A DNA stretch of 64,000 bases from CAYMUR01 sp964393615 (lineage in GTDB: Bacteria; Planctomycetota; Planctomycetia; Pirellulales; Pirellulaceae). Within the stretch, counting starts at the first letter, position 1, and each line of letters begins with the position of its first letter. The stretch is from NCBI GenBank assembly GCA_964393615.1, contig CAYMUR010000005.1, positions 1 through 64,000 of the forward strand. Direction: 5' to 3'. A program made the position numbers and the translations under genes. The notes below the pieces were generated by a model that was not told the DNA's origin, ran no database searches, and was given only the letters and a program-made list of their open reading frames with translations. Positions 53,644-62,454 of this stretch are shown piece by piece.

Positions 53644-53886
53644 CTACTGAAGGTTTGCGGTGGTGAAATAGCGGGAAACCGTAATGTCGTAGATGTCTTT
53701 TGGCAACTCGTTGGCCTGCAACATACTTACGTTTGTCAGTACCCGTGTTGAAATACTGTGGTTCCTGATGGAAATGTCAAATTCTATTGCCGATAGAGTG
53801 TGTTCAGAATACTGTAAAAATATAGAGGTGGGAACCATTCTCACGGGCTGGCAGGCCTGATTGAAAGTGGTTCCGCGACAGACCAT
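53644..53886 (-). CDS. Possible small hypothetical protein (80 residues)
   Basis: An 80-codon frame convergent with the UVR gene starts at ATG 53886, with an AGAGGT ribosome-binding site eight bases upstream. The protein has alternating hydrophobic stretches suggestive of beta strands (AIEFDISIRNHSIS, DIYDITVSRYF). I recognise no family. Confidence 0.4.
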   Translation of the reverse strand: MVCRGTTFNQACQPVRMVPTSIFLQYSEHTLSAIEFDISIRNHSISTRVLTNVSMLQANELPKDIYDITVSRYFTTANLQ

Positions 53887-54347
53887 GTCGTTTGACCTCT
53901 ACCGTACTGCCACGTTCTTTTCCAACCTTTGCGACTCGCGTTCGCAATCTCCACGTCAGGTTCTAATCCGTTTAGTCCTGCGCGCTAGTTAAGCTGTTTG
54001 CGAGCCAAGTCTGTCCGTAAAGTATTGCCCGTGTTTTCTGAGGCGCGGTGTGTCGGATATGACTGATCTGTTCCCCAGAGAGTATCCAAGCGTTGAAGTG
54101 GGGATAGGTAGTCCGTCACATGTGCATTGGGATTGGAAAAGGTGTGTAGTAGTTAGCGAATACCGAACGGCATGGAGTCAAGACAAGGACCAGCAAAGGA
54201 ATGATGAAGCAACAGGTGTGGCGACACCAGAGATGAAGGAAATAAGCACGACTTGGATCAACAGATAACAATTATCTCCCAAACGTACTGTTTTCGCTGC
54301 CGAGTTAACGATGCGAGTGCGTTACGGTTTACTAAGGAGAATCGAAG
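53887..54347. other. Intergenic region upstream of prkA
   Basis: About 460 bases. An open frame at 54050-54268 has weak start signals and is not called. The region ends with a good ribosome-binding site, AAGGAG, before prkA. I looked for a sigma-54 or extended promoter ahead of prkA and found no clear match. Confidence 0.4.
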
Positions 54348-56390
54348 ATGATACGAGGAAAGGAAATAGTTTCACTGGTCGCTGAACGACAGGATCGAAA
54401 CCGATTCCGCAAGGAGAATTGGGAAGGATCTTTCCAGGACTACCTTGACATCGTTCGCGAGAACCCACGGGTGTCGCGCAATGCGTTTGAGCGAATTTAC
54501 GACATGATCATGTCGTATGGTGTAGACATCTACGACGTGTCTCGTGAAAAACGATGCCATTATCGTTTCTTCGATGATCCAATCCTGGGTGGATTGGATG
54601 CGGTGTACGGTTTGGATTATTCATTGGAGCTACTTGTCAATGCCTTGAAGAGTGCTGCCTATGGCTATGGAATTGAGAAACGTGTTTTGCTATTGCATGG
54701 ACCCGTTGGTAGCAGCAAGAGCACCGTGGCGCGCCTATTAAAGAAAGGGTTGGAAAGATACAGCTTGTTGGACGAAGGTGCTCTCTACACATTGGGATGG
54801 AAGGATGATTCCGGCACGGTTCAGTGGTGTCCCATGAATGAGGAACCACTCCACCTGATTCCTGAGCCGTTTCGCAAGGACGTGGAGGAACGCCTGAATG
54901 CAGGTCGGGAGTCGGATGATTACCAGGTGAAAATCAGCGGTGAACTCGATCCTTTTTGTCGGTTTTTGTACGCCGAGCGATTACAAAAATATAGTGGCGA
55001 TTGGTCACGCATTATTGAAGATATACGCGTGAAACGAATGGTTCTTAGTGAGCAAGATCGCATTGGGATTGGAACGTTTCAGCCCAAAGATGAAAAAAAT
55101 CAAGATTCTACGGAACTAACGGGCGACATTAACTATCGCAAAATTGCTGAATACGGTAGCGATAGTGACCCGCGTGCATTTAACTTTGACGGTGAATTCA
55201 ATGTGGCGAATCGTGGCCTGATTGAGTTCGTCGAAGTACTCAAATTGGATGTTGCTTTTTTGTATGACCTGTTGGGGGCTAGTCAGGAGCACAAGGTCAA
55301 ACCGAAGAAGTTTGCTCAGACCGATATTGACGAAGTCATTATCGGGCATACGAACGAACCAGAGTACCGACGATTACAGAGTAACGATTTCATGGAAGCG
55401 TTGCGTGACAGGACAGTTAAAATAGACGTTCCTTACGTAACGAAACTTTCGGATGAAATTAAGATCTATGAAAAGGACTACAACAGTGAAAAAATTCAAG
55501 GCAAGCATATCGCACCTCACACGATCGAAATGGCTGCTATGTGGGCCGTGCTTACTCGGCTCGAGGAGCCTAAAAATGCTAGTCTGACCCTGCTCCAAAA
55601 GCTCAAACTCTACAACGGAAAGTCCCTTCCAGGGTTTACAGAGGAAAATATCAAGGAACTTCGCGAAGAAACGGTCAACGAAGGTATGCGAGGTATTTCT
55701 CCTCGCTATGTGCAGGACAAAATTAGTAATGCGCTCGTTGCCCATTCCGGTGCCAAGTCTATCAACCCGTTTATGGTATTGAATGAATTGGAGTCCGGGC
55801 TCAAACACCACTCGTTAATCAATTGTGATGAATTACGGGCGGGGTATCGGGAACTGCTCGGCGTTGTCAAGGAAGAGTATGAGAATATTGTGAAAAATGA
55901 AGTTCAACGTGCCATTGCGGCCGATGATGACGCTCTCAAACGGCTGTGTGCCAACTATATCGACAATGTGAAGGCTTACACGCAGCGAGAAAAAGTTAAA
56001 AATAAGTTCACTGGCCAATACGATGAGCCAGATGAGCGCCTGATGCGGTCGATTGAGGAAAAAATTGATATCCCCGATAGCCGCAAGGATGATTTTCGTC
56101 GAGAAATTATGAACTACATCGGCGCACTTTCCATTGATGGTAAGACTTTTGACCATAAGACGAATGAACGGTTGTGTAAGGCGTTGGAATTGAAACTTTT
56201 TGAGGACCAAAAAGATACGATCAAGCTGACGAGTCTTGTGTCCAATGTCGTCGACGTAGAGACTCAGGCGAAAATCGACGTGGTGAAGAGCCGTTTAATT
56301 CGTGATTATGGCTACGACGATGAAAGTGCCACTGATGTATTGAGTTATGTGGCCAGTATATTTGCTCGTGGTGATACGACTGACGACTGA
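54348..56390 (+). CDS. prkA: PrkA serine protein kinase (YeaG)
   Basis: This 680-residue protein has an N-terminal AAA domain (Walker A GPVGSSKS, Gly118 to Ser125, with Lys124) and a C-terminal PrkA domain distantly related to kinases. Family landmarks are NWEGSFQDYLDIVRENPRVSRNAFERIYDMI at the N-terminus, ILGGLDAVYGLDYSLE, and FNVANRGLIEFVEVLKLDVAFLYDLLGASQEHKVK. In enterobacteria YeaG and YeaH act in nutrient stress and stationary phase. The start at 54348 follows AAGGAGAATCGAAG. It heads a set with the yeaH-like gene, a small gene and spoVR. Confidence 0.95.
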   Translation: MIRGKEIVSLVAERQDRNRFRKENWEGSFQDYLDIVRENPRVSRNAFERIYDMIMSYGVDIYDVSREKRCHYRFFDDPILGGLDAVYGLDYSLELLVNALKSAAYGYGIEKRVLLLHGPVGSSKSTVARLLKKGLERYSLLDEGALYTLGWKDDSGTVQWCPMNEEPLHLIPEPFRKDVEERLNAGRESDDYQVKISGELDPFCRFLYAERLQKYSGDWSRIIEDIRVKRMVLSEQDRIGIGTFQPKDEKNQDSTELTGDINYRKIAEYGSDSDPRAFNFDGEFNVANRGLIEFVEVLKLDVAFLYDLLGASQEHKVKPKKFAQTDIDEVIIGHTNEPEYRRLQSNDFMEALRDRTVKIDVPYVTKLSDEIKIYEKDYNSEKIQGKHIAPHTIEMAAMWAVLTRLEEPKNASLTLLQKLKLYNGKSLPGFTEENIKELREETVNEGMRGISPRYVQDKISNALVAHSGAKSINPFMVLNELESGLKHHSLINCDELRAGYRELLGVVKEEYENIVKNEVQRAIAADDDALKRLCANYIDNVKAYTQREKVKNKFTGQYDEPDERLMRSIEEKIDIPDSRKDDFRREIMNYIGALSIDGKTFDHKTNERLCKALELKLFEDQKDTIKLTSLVSNVVDVETQAKIDVVKSRLIRDYGYDDESATDVLSYVASIFARGDTTDD

Positions 56391-56561
56391 CAAAGACCAG
56401 CCTGTGACCGGTCAATGGTGTGATCCCTCGGTGAATCAGGACGCTACTTAACTAGTAGGGACATGGCGTTTTGGTTGAACGGTTTTCACGAACCCTCGCC
56501 GGTGGTGTCTGTACTGACCGAAGCCTATTTGAAAAGCCTCCCGTGCAGGAGGAACTGAGAA

Positions 56562-57671
56562 ATGTCCAGAAAAGTTGACCGTGACCGATCTCGATTCAAG
56601 GATATTGTGCGGGGGAAGGTCCGTGAGAATCTACGGAAATATGTCACACACGGCGAAATGATTGGCCGGAAAGGTCGGGATCTTGTTAGTATTCCGCTTC
56701 CCCAACTTGATGTGCCCCATTTTCGCCACGGAAACAACGGTAATGGTGGGGTGGGACAAGGAGATGGTGAGGTTGGTCAGCCGGTTGGACGTGGCCAGTC
56801 GGACGGAGGTAAAGGTCAGGCTGGTAGTGAGCCTGGCGATGGGCACTTGATGGAAGTCGAAATGACATTGCAGGAACTTGCCGAAATTCTGGGCGACGAA
56901 CTAGAGCTTCCCCGGATCGAGCCGAAAGGCCAGGCGAATATCATGCAGGAAAAGTACCGCTACAACAGTATCCGTCGGAATGGGCCCGAATCGTTGAGAC
57001 ATTTTAAGCGGACTTATGTTTCCGCACTCCGTCGACAGCTGTCGACGGGCACTTATAACTTTTGCCAGCCACGGATCGTTCCGATGCGCGAAGATCAACG
57101 ATATCGAAGCTGGACGACTGTACAATTGCCAGAAACGAACGCCGTGATCATTTATATGATGGACGTTTCGGGGTCGATGACCGATGCGCAAAAGAAAATT
57201 GTTCGAACTACTTCTTTCTGGATTGATACGTGGTTGCAGAATCAGTATGACGGAATTGAGAGACGCTATATCATTCACGACGCTGTGGCCAAAGAGGTTG
57301 ATGAACATACGTTCTATCACACTCGGGAAAGTGGCGGGACGCGAATCAGCTCCGCTTACAAAGTGTGTGCGGAATTAATCGAAAAATCCTTTCCGCCAGA
57401 ACAATGGAATGTCTATTGTTTCCAGTTTTCAGATGGCGACAACTGGGGTGAGGATAATGACATTAGCTTGTCCTTGCTCAGGAAAATCCTTGTTCCGCGC
57501 TGTAATCTGTTTTGTTACGGACAAGTAGAAAGTCCTTACGGCAGTGGTGAATATATTCGTTCTCTCGATGCGGCATTCGGTGCCGAGTATGAGAACTTGA
57601 TTCTTTCTGAAATCCAGGACGAAGAGGCGATTTACGAATCAATTCGGGTTTTTCTGGGTAAAGGAAAATAA
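56562..57671 (+). CDS. yeaH: YeaH/DUF444 family protein with VWA domain
   Basis: This 369-residue protein opens with DRDRSRFKDIVRGKVRENLRKYVTHGE, followed by a glycine-rich, low-complexity linker (residues about 55-95) and the C-terminal von Willebrand A-like domain. The MIDAS motif is D201-V-S-G-S205 in MMDVSGSMTDAQK. RESGGTRISSAYKV and QFSDGDNWGEDND are further family blocks. A GGAGG ribosome-binding site precedes ATG 56562. The family functions with PrkA; the exact role is not established. Confidence 0.94.
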   Translation: MSRKVDRDRSRFKDIVRGKVRENLRKYVTHGEMIGRKGRDLVSIPLPQLDVPHFRHGNNGNGGVGQGDGEVGQPVGRGQSDGGKGQAGSEPGDGHLMEVEMTLQELAEILGDELELPRIEPKGQANIMQEKYRYNSIRRNGPESLRHFKRTYVSALRRQLSTGTYNFCQPRIVPMREDQRYRSWTTVQLPETNAVIIYMMDVSGSMTDAQKKIVRTTSFWIDTWLQNQYDGIERRYIIHDAVAKEVDEHTFYHTRESGGTRISSAYKVCAELIEKSFPPEQWNVYCFQFSDGDNWGEDNDISLSLLRKILVPRCNLFCYGQVESPYGSGEYIRSLDAAFGAEYENLILSEIQDEEAIYESIRVFLGKGK

Positions 57672-57717
57672 CGGAAATCGATTTGTACCCTAAAGAACCG
57701 TCACAAGGAACTTGACG

Positions 57718-57918
57718 ATGATTTCTCACAATTCAGAACATGATCTCGAAGGCTCGTTTCAAGTCCGTGTTGGTTATACCACGGTTACGGTTAAAGGTCT
57801 CAGCCGTCGAGATGCCATCGAACAAGCCCGGGAACGACTATGTTTGGAAATGCCTCGCATGTGGGATGTTATCCAATCACTCGAACATCATCGGTTCGAA
57901 GTGTTTCACATAAAATAA
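57718..57918 (+). CDS. Small conserved-context protein between yeaH and spoVR
   Basis: This 66-residue protein follows the DUF444 gene by about 45 bases. It looks like a compact alpha-beta fold: strands FQVRVGYTTVTVKGL, a helix SRRDAIEQARERLCLEMPRMW, and FEVFHIK at the end. No family is recognised and no signal or cofactor motif is seen. ATG 57718 has an AAGGA ribosome-binding site at eight bases; TTG 57712 is an alternative. Its place inside the prkA-yeaH-spoVR set suggests a role with them. Confidence 0.75.
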   Translation: MISHNSEHDLEGSFQVRVGYTTVTVKGLSRRDAIEQARERLCLEMPRMWDVIQSLEHHRFEVFHIK

Positions 57919-57964
57919 TGACCAGTCAAGTTGTGGAAATTTCATTGTAGAAAATAGTTAAATT

Positions 57965-59521
57965 ATGTCTGTAGCGAACCTTAATCGATCGTTGACTGCA
58001 GAGCTTGTCGATGCCCAGGAGCGGATCGCAGCCCACGCACGTGCCTATGGGCTGGATTTTTACACGACAATCTTCGAACTAGTCGACGCCCAGGAACTGA
58101 ATGCCATTGCTGCTTATGGTGGGTTTCCCACACGTTATCCACATTGGCGATTCGGAATGGAATATGAGCAGCTTTCGAAAGGTTACATCTATGGCTTACA
58201 GAAAATATATGAATTGGTAATCAACAATGATCCCTGCTACGCGTACTTGATGACCAGCAATGATTTTACCGACCAAAAGCTGGTGATGGCCCATGTTTAT
58301 GGCCATTGTGATTTTTTCAAGAATAACTATTGGTTCAGCCAAACGAATCGCAAGATGATCGACGAAATGGCGAATCATGGTAACCGGGTAAGGCGTTACA
58401 TGGATCGGTTTGGAATCGAAGTAGTAGAGAAATTTATCGACACCTGTTTGAGTGTAGAGGACTTGATTGACATACATTCCCCATTCATTCAGCGTTATGA
58501 AAGATCAGACAAATATGCTTTTGGTAACACCACGGACGACACATGTCAGGGAGGAAATGTGCCTGGACGGTTCCGTGCCAAGCAATATATGGATCCCTAC
58601 GTCAATCCACCGGATGCCTTGGAAAGAGAAGCTTCACGACGACAACAGCAGCTTGCAAAGGAAGAGCGATTTCCCAAGGAACCCATCCGTGATGTGTTGC
58701 AGTTTTTGCTCGAATATGCACCACTTCGGCCATGGCAGGTAGATGTCTTATCGATTGTGCGTGACGAAGCATACTACTTTGCTCCCCAGGCGCAGACCAA
58801 GATCATGAATGAAGGTTGGGCCAGCTACTGGCATTCTACCATCATGACGCGGCATGGATTGGGTCCTAACGATGTTGTGAACTATGCAGATCACAATTCC
58901 GGAACGCTTGCTAGTTCACCAACTCGCTTGAATCCTTACAAAGTGGGTGTTGAATTATTTCGTGATATTGAAGACCGTTGGAATCGAGGTTGTTTTGGCC
59001 GTGACTATGACGAGTGCGACGACCTGATTGCGAAACGGGAGTGGAACACGAATGCTGGGCTGGGGCGAGAAAAGATTTTTGAAGTTCGCCGCATTCACAA
59101 TGACCTTACCTTTATTGATGAGTTTTTTACACTGGACTTTTGCCGCTGGAATAAACTTTTTAAATTTGGCTACAACGACCATACGGATTACTATGAGGTC
59201 GAATCAAGGGAATTTCCAAAAGTCAAGCAACAATTGCTGGCAAGTTTGACAAACCGAGGGCGACCACTTATCTCAGTCCGCGATGGTAACTACAAGAACC
59301 GCGGTGAGTTGTTCCTCGAACACGATTATAGCGGCGTAGAACTGGAACTTGGCTACGCGAATGGAACGCTTGAACACCTGTACCATTTGTGGCAGCGTCC
59401 TGTGCATGTTGAGACCGTGCTGGAAAATCGAGTCTCTACGTTGACTTTTGATGGCTCGGAACATTCTGTGTCGAAATCAGACCAAATGTGGAATGCTGCC
59501 GAAGAGTTAGAAGAAACTTAG
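57965..59521 (+). CDS. spoVR: SpoVR family protein (YcgB)
   Basis: This 518-residue protein has the family blocks DFYTTIFELVDAQELNAIAAYGGFPTRYPHWRFGMEYEQLSKGY, DFFKNNYWFSQTNRKMIDEMANH, and WASYWHSTIMT. The name comes from a Bacillus spore-cortex gene; in non-sporeformers such as this it is usually found with prkA and yeaH, as here, and is linked to stress survival. Length is normal. It ends the set; about 200 bases without a gene follow. Confidence 0.95.
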   Translation: MSVANLNRSLTAELVDAQERIAAHARAYGLDFYTTIFELVDAQELNAIAAYGGFPTRYPHWRFGMEYEQLSKGYIYGLQKIYELVINNDPCYAYLMTSNDFTDQKLVMAHVYGHCDFFKNNYWFSQTNRKMIDEMANHGNRVRRYMDRFGIEVVEKFIDTCLSVEDLIDIHSPFIQRYERSDKYAFGNTTDDTCQGGNVPGRFRAKQYMDPYVNPPDALEREASRRQQQLAKEERFPKEPIRDVLQFLLEYAPLRPWQVDVLSIVRDEAYYFAPQAQTKIMNEGWASYWHSTIMTRHGLGPNDVVNYADHNSGTLASSPTRLNPYKVGVELFRDIEDRWNRGCFGRDYDECDDLIAKREWNTNAGLGREKIFEVRRIHNDLTFIDEFFTLDFCRWNKLFKFGYNDHTDYYEVESREFPKVKQQLLASLTNRGRPLISVRDGNYKNRGELFLEHDYSGVELELGYANGTLEHLYHLWQRPVHVETVLENRVSTLTFDGSEHSVSKSDQMWNAAEELEET

Positions 59522-59725
59522 AAGAGAAATGCCAAGGTTTGGTCGACGCGAGCCTCTGGACCTCGGCCAAGTCCCTGCATACCGTGACACCTTGTTGGTG
59601 TTGTTGTGGCAATGTGAGGACTGGCGAGGTCTGACGGTTCGCGTCGATACGGTTCAGTAGATGTTTTTCTTGTGTTGTCTAGCCAAAATGGAATTGTCAT
59701 TCCATAAATTGAAAGCTTTTTCAAT

Positions 59726-60220
59726 ATGAGTAGTTATGACGAACTATCGCAGTTGTTGGATTCGGTCGATGCAAAAAACGTTAGTGATTTGCAACCACGA
59801 ACGATCGCATTTTCACAACAGGATGACCAACTGGTTGTTGAAATAGTTGCCATAGATTCAATGTCTTGCCGTGCGAAATCTGTTCGGTTAATGACGAATC
59901 GATTTGAGCAGTCTGCAACATCAGAACTGCAGCAAGTTGCCTCTCGCCTAGCATCGCAGTTGATCTATCTACTCGAACCGATTTCGTTAGTCGAAGTCGA
60001 CAATGACCGGGTCGCTGTGCAATTGCGATCGAAACCACCATTTCGTGACGAAGGCGGCACACAATATTACGAACTATTAGTGAGTTCAACTGGATTGTCT
60101 CTTTGTCGTTATCGTGGCATTTCTGGTGAACCCCGGCAGAGTATGGCCATGGGATTGACTCGTGAGATTCTTGTCCGGCTCGTCGATGATTTTCTTTGTG
60201 CTGTTGTTCCTGTCTCGTGA
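59726..60220 (+). CDS. Hypothetical protein
   Basis: This 164-residue protein has no family I recognise. It appears to be alpha-beta with no signal peptide or membrane segment: LVVEIVAIDSMSCRAKSVRLMTNRFEQ, then a helix ASELQQVASRLASQLIYLL, a strand VEVDNDRVAVQLRSKPP and FYELLVSSTGLSLCRYR. Placed between spoVR and hemQ, on the same strand as both, without overlap. Function cannot be inferred from context. Confidence 0.65.
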   Translation: MSSYDELSQLLDSVDAKNVSDLQPRTIAFSQQDDQLVVEIVAIDSMSCRAKSVRLMTNRFEQSATSELQQVASRLASQLIYLLEPISLVEVDNDRVAVQLRSKPPFRDEGGTQYYELLVSSTGLSLCRYRGISGEPRQSMAMGLTREILVRLVDDFLCAVVPVS

Positions 60221-60463
60221 ACGAAATAGATGATGGGTAAGAGTTTGTGACACCGACTCGTGGAGGGATGGTGTCAAGGACAGGCGGCGGGTCATTCATG
60301 CAGGTTTAGGATTTGCCAAATTGGGCCCTGCATCGGATTCTTGGTTTTCTCCGGACCTGGCTTTGGGAATTGCGAGTTGTGCATCCCCTTCTTTTTAGAC
60401 GTTACGTTTGATACCATGCACGGTAGGTATCTGATTGTCCTATGAAATTCTGAAAGTTTGATT

Positions 60464-61312
60464 ATGAGCGCTGGACGTCCTCCACAAGCTGAGGCTGCCG
60501 AAGTTTCGTTGACACCTCCGGAAGGGTGGCATTGTACCCATTGCTATTACAGGTTTGATCGGCGAGTGCTGGGCCAGATGAGCCCTTCTGAGATTACTAA
60601 GGGTCGTAAGCAAATCATAGAAATTCTTGATGCGAAATCGTCGCGTGCAACCGAACGTCTGCAGACTTCGATTGTCAGTGGCCATAAGGCGGATTTTGGA
60701 TTGATGCTAATGGATCCGGATCCCTTGAAAATCGATGCGGTTCATCAACGGCTCATGGCAAGTGTTTTGGGGGCTGCTTTGGAGTCGACGTATTCGTTCG
60801 TTTCTCTGACTGAGATTTCCGAATATGTTCCCACGGTGCAGCAATATGGCCAACGTTTGGTGGCCGAAGGTGAGACGGAGGGAAGCGACGCATTTCAGGC
60901 CAAGCTTGAGGCCTACCAAAAACGTGAACCAATGATGCGGCGTCATCGTCTGACGCCTGATTTTCCACCTTGGCCTGCAACTTGTTTTTATCCTATGAAT
61001 AAGATACGCGTGGTGGAAGCAAACTGGTTTGTCCTACCGTTTTCCCAACGGTCGGAATTGATGGCAGAGCATGCGAAGACAGGAATGCAGTTCGGAGGTA
61101 AAGTGACCCAATTGATTACAGCTAGTACTGGGCTGGACGATTGGGAATGGGGAGTTACTTTGTGGGCACGCAACCCGCAGTTTCTCAAGGAAATCGTCTA
61201 CAGAATGCGATTTGACGAAGCGAGTGCGCGTTATGCGGAATTCGGGCCTTTCTATACAAGCTATATTACCAGCCCCGAAAAAATGCTTTCTCACTGTTGT
61301 TTGTCTGATTGA
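60464..61312 (+). CDS. hemQ: Coproheme decarboxylase HemQ (chlorite dismutase family)
   Basis: This 282-residue protein makes heme b from coproheme in the coproporphyrin-dependent pathway. The heme-binding block is seen: CFYPMNKIRVVEANWFVLPFSQRSELMAEHAKTG, with Tyr176 and the proximal His203, then ASTGLDDWEWGVTLWA and RFDEASARYAEFGPFYTSYI. The N-terminal part (residues 1-60) has an uncommon GWHCTHCYYRFDRR with a CxxC pair at Cys24 and Cys27. ATG 60464 was preferred over TTG 60458. True chlorite dismutase activity is not expected because this branch lacks the distal arginine at the usual place, which I did not confirm residue by residue. Confidence 0.88.
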   Translation: MSAGRPPQAEAAEVSLTPPEGWHCTHCYYRFDRRVLGQMSPSEITKGRKQIIEILDAKSSRATERLQTSIVSGHKADFGLMLMDPDPLKIDAVHQRLMASVLGAALESTYSFVSLTEISEYVPTVQQYGQRLVAEGETEGSDAFQAKLEAYQKREPMMRRHRLTPDFPPWPATCFYPMNKIRVVEANWFVLPFSQRSELMAEHAKTGMQFGGKVTQLITASTGLDDWEWGVTLWARNPQFLKEIVYRMRFDEASARYAEFGPFYTSYITSPEKMLSHCCLSD

Positions 61313-61673
61313 CAAATGTGTTGCGCGTGTTTGCGCCTGGCTAGTTTCAATGAAACAGTTGGTGAAACGCAATTTGTGCCGGTTCTTCTGACAGCATTCG
61401 GCATTCTTGGGCCCTCTTGTCGTCTCAGGAGTTGTCCACGCGCCAATCGTAGCGCATAGCGTTGATTTTCTTTGAAACGTCGATCTTGTTATGACTGCAA
61501 AACTTATGGCTTCACGATGGACGAATTCTTTATGCTAGCCCAAGGTTTGGCATCGGTTTTGCCATGCGACGATTGGGCGTAGTGTGGTTTAGCGGCACAT
61601 GATGGCCGCCAGCAACGCTACGTTTTGCGAAATTCATTGCCGGGGGGCCTGGAATGTTGATGGAAAGTGACTT
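61313..61673. other. Intergenic region upstream of flgF
   Basis: About 360 bases without a gene. It holds the sigma-54-type promoter candidate at 61548-61562. The remainder shows no hairpin terminator for hemQ and no open frame of interest. Confidence 0.5.
61548..61562 (+). promoter_or_regulatory. Candidate sigma-54 (-24/-12) promoter of the flagellar rod genes
   Basis: The sequence TGGCATCGGTTTTGC matches the sigma-54 consensus TGGCAC-N5-TTGC with the invariant GG and GC at the exact spacing. Transcription would start about 12 bases downstream, near 61574, leaving a leader of roughly 100 bases before flgF. Sigma-54 promoters often drive flagellar rod and hook genes. The match is seen; use by RpoN is inferred. 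Confidence 0.5.
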
Positions 61674-62435
61674 ATGCCATACGGGCTGTATGTCTCCGCA
61701 GAAGGCGCTCAGGCGCAGATGCAACGGATGGAAATCATCGCGAACAATCTGGCGAATGTTGATACTGTCGGATTTAAACGCCAAATGGCAGTCATTCAGG
61801 CTCGCCATGCCGAAGCCATTCAACAAGGCGAAGATACCGTTGGTTCCAACTCAATCAATGAAATTGGTGGGGGCACACTAGTTCGTCAAACGCTGACGGA
61901 CCACTCGCGTGGAACGCTTAAGCAGACTGGTATTCCAACGGATGTAGCGATCGACGGTGAAGGTTTTTTTGAAGTGACCAATCAAGGACAGCGGTACTTA
62001 ACACGAGCTGGAAATTTCGCGATTGGTTCAGGAGGACAGCTTCAAACGCCCAGTGGACATGCCGTGCTTAGTACGGGAGGTGGGCCATTGACCATCCCTG
62101 CCGGCAGCTCTTGGGGCATCCAAACGGACGGTAGTGTCGTGGATACCCAATCGGGAAATGTTTTCGGTGCTTTGTCAGTCGTGCGAGCACAACAACCGGG
62201 TGATTTGGTTCACCGTGGTGAAAACTTGTTTTCATCTTTGAGTGATACGATTCCCCTATCCTCCAGTGAAGTCAAAGTGCGTGGTGGTTACCTCGAAATG
62301 TCAGGTGTTACTGCAACGACTGAGATGATGGAGATGATCGAAACATCACGGGCTTTTGAAGCCAACTTGAGAGTCATCCAGAATCAGGACAACATGATTG
62401 ATTCTTTGCTGAGCCGAGTACTTCGTTCTTCCTAA
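61674..62435 (+). CDS. flgF: Flagellar rod protein FlgF
   Basis: This 253-residue rod component shows the flg_bb_rod N-terminus MPYGLYVSAEGAQAQMQRMEIIANNLANVDTVGFKRQ and the central DVAIDGEGFFEVTNQGQRYLTRAGNFAI. The C-terminus has RGGYLEMSGVTATTEMMEMIETSRAFEANLRVIQNQDNMIDSL, the coiled-coil region that pairs with the N-terminal helix. A GGAAAG stretch lies at the proper distance from ATG 61674. It is followed by flgG after 19 bases. FlgF and FlgG are paralogues and are told apart here by order and by the shorter length. Confidence 0.92.
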   Translation: MPYGLYVSAEGAQAQMQRMEIIANNLANVDTVGFKRQMAVIQARHAEAIQQGEDTVGSNSINEIGGGTLVRQTLTDHSRGTLKQTGIPTDVAIDGEGFFEVTNQGQRYLTRAGNFAIGSGGQLQTPSGHAVLSTGGGPLTIPAGSSWGIQTDGSVVDTQSGNVFGALSVVRAQQPGDLVHRGENLFSSLSDTIPLSSSEVKVRGGYLEMSGVTATTEMMEMIETSRAFEANLRVIQNQDNMIDSLLSRVLRSS

Positions 62436-62454
62436 TTCCACAAGGTAAAATTTG

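Noticed and set aside
54050..54268. 72-codon frame upstream of prkA
   Set aside because: Weak start signal, no homology seen and more likely part of the untranslated leader.
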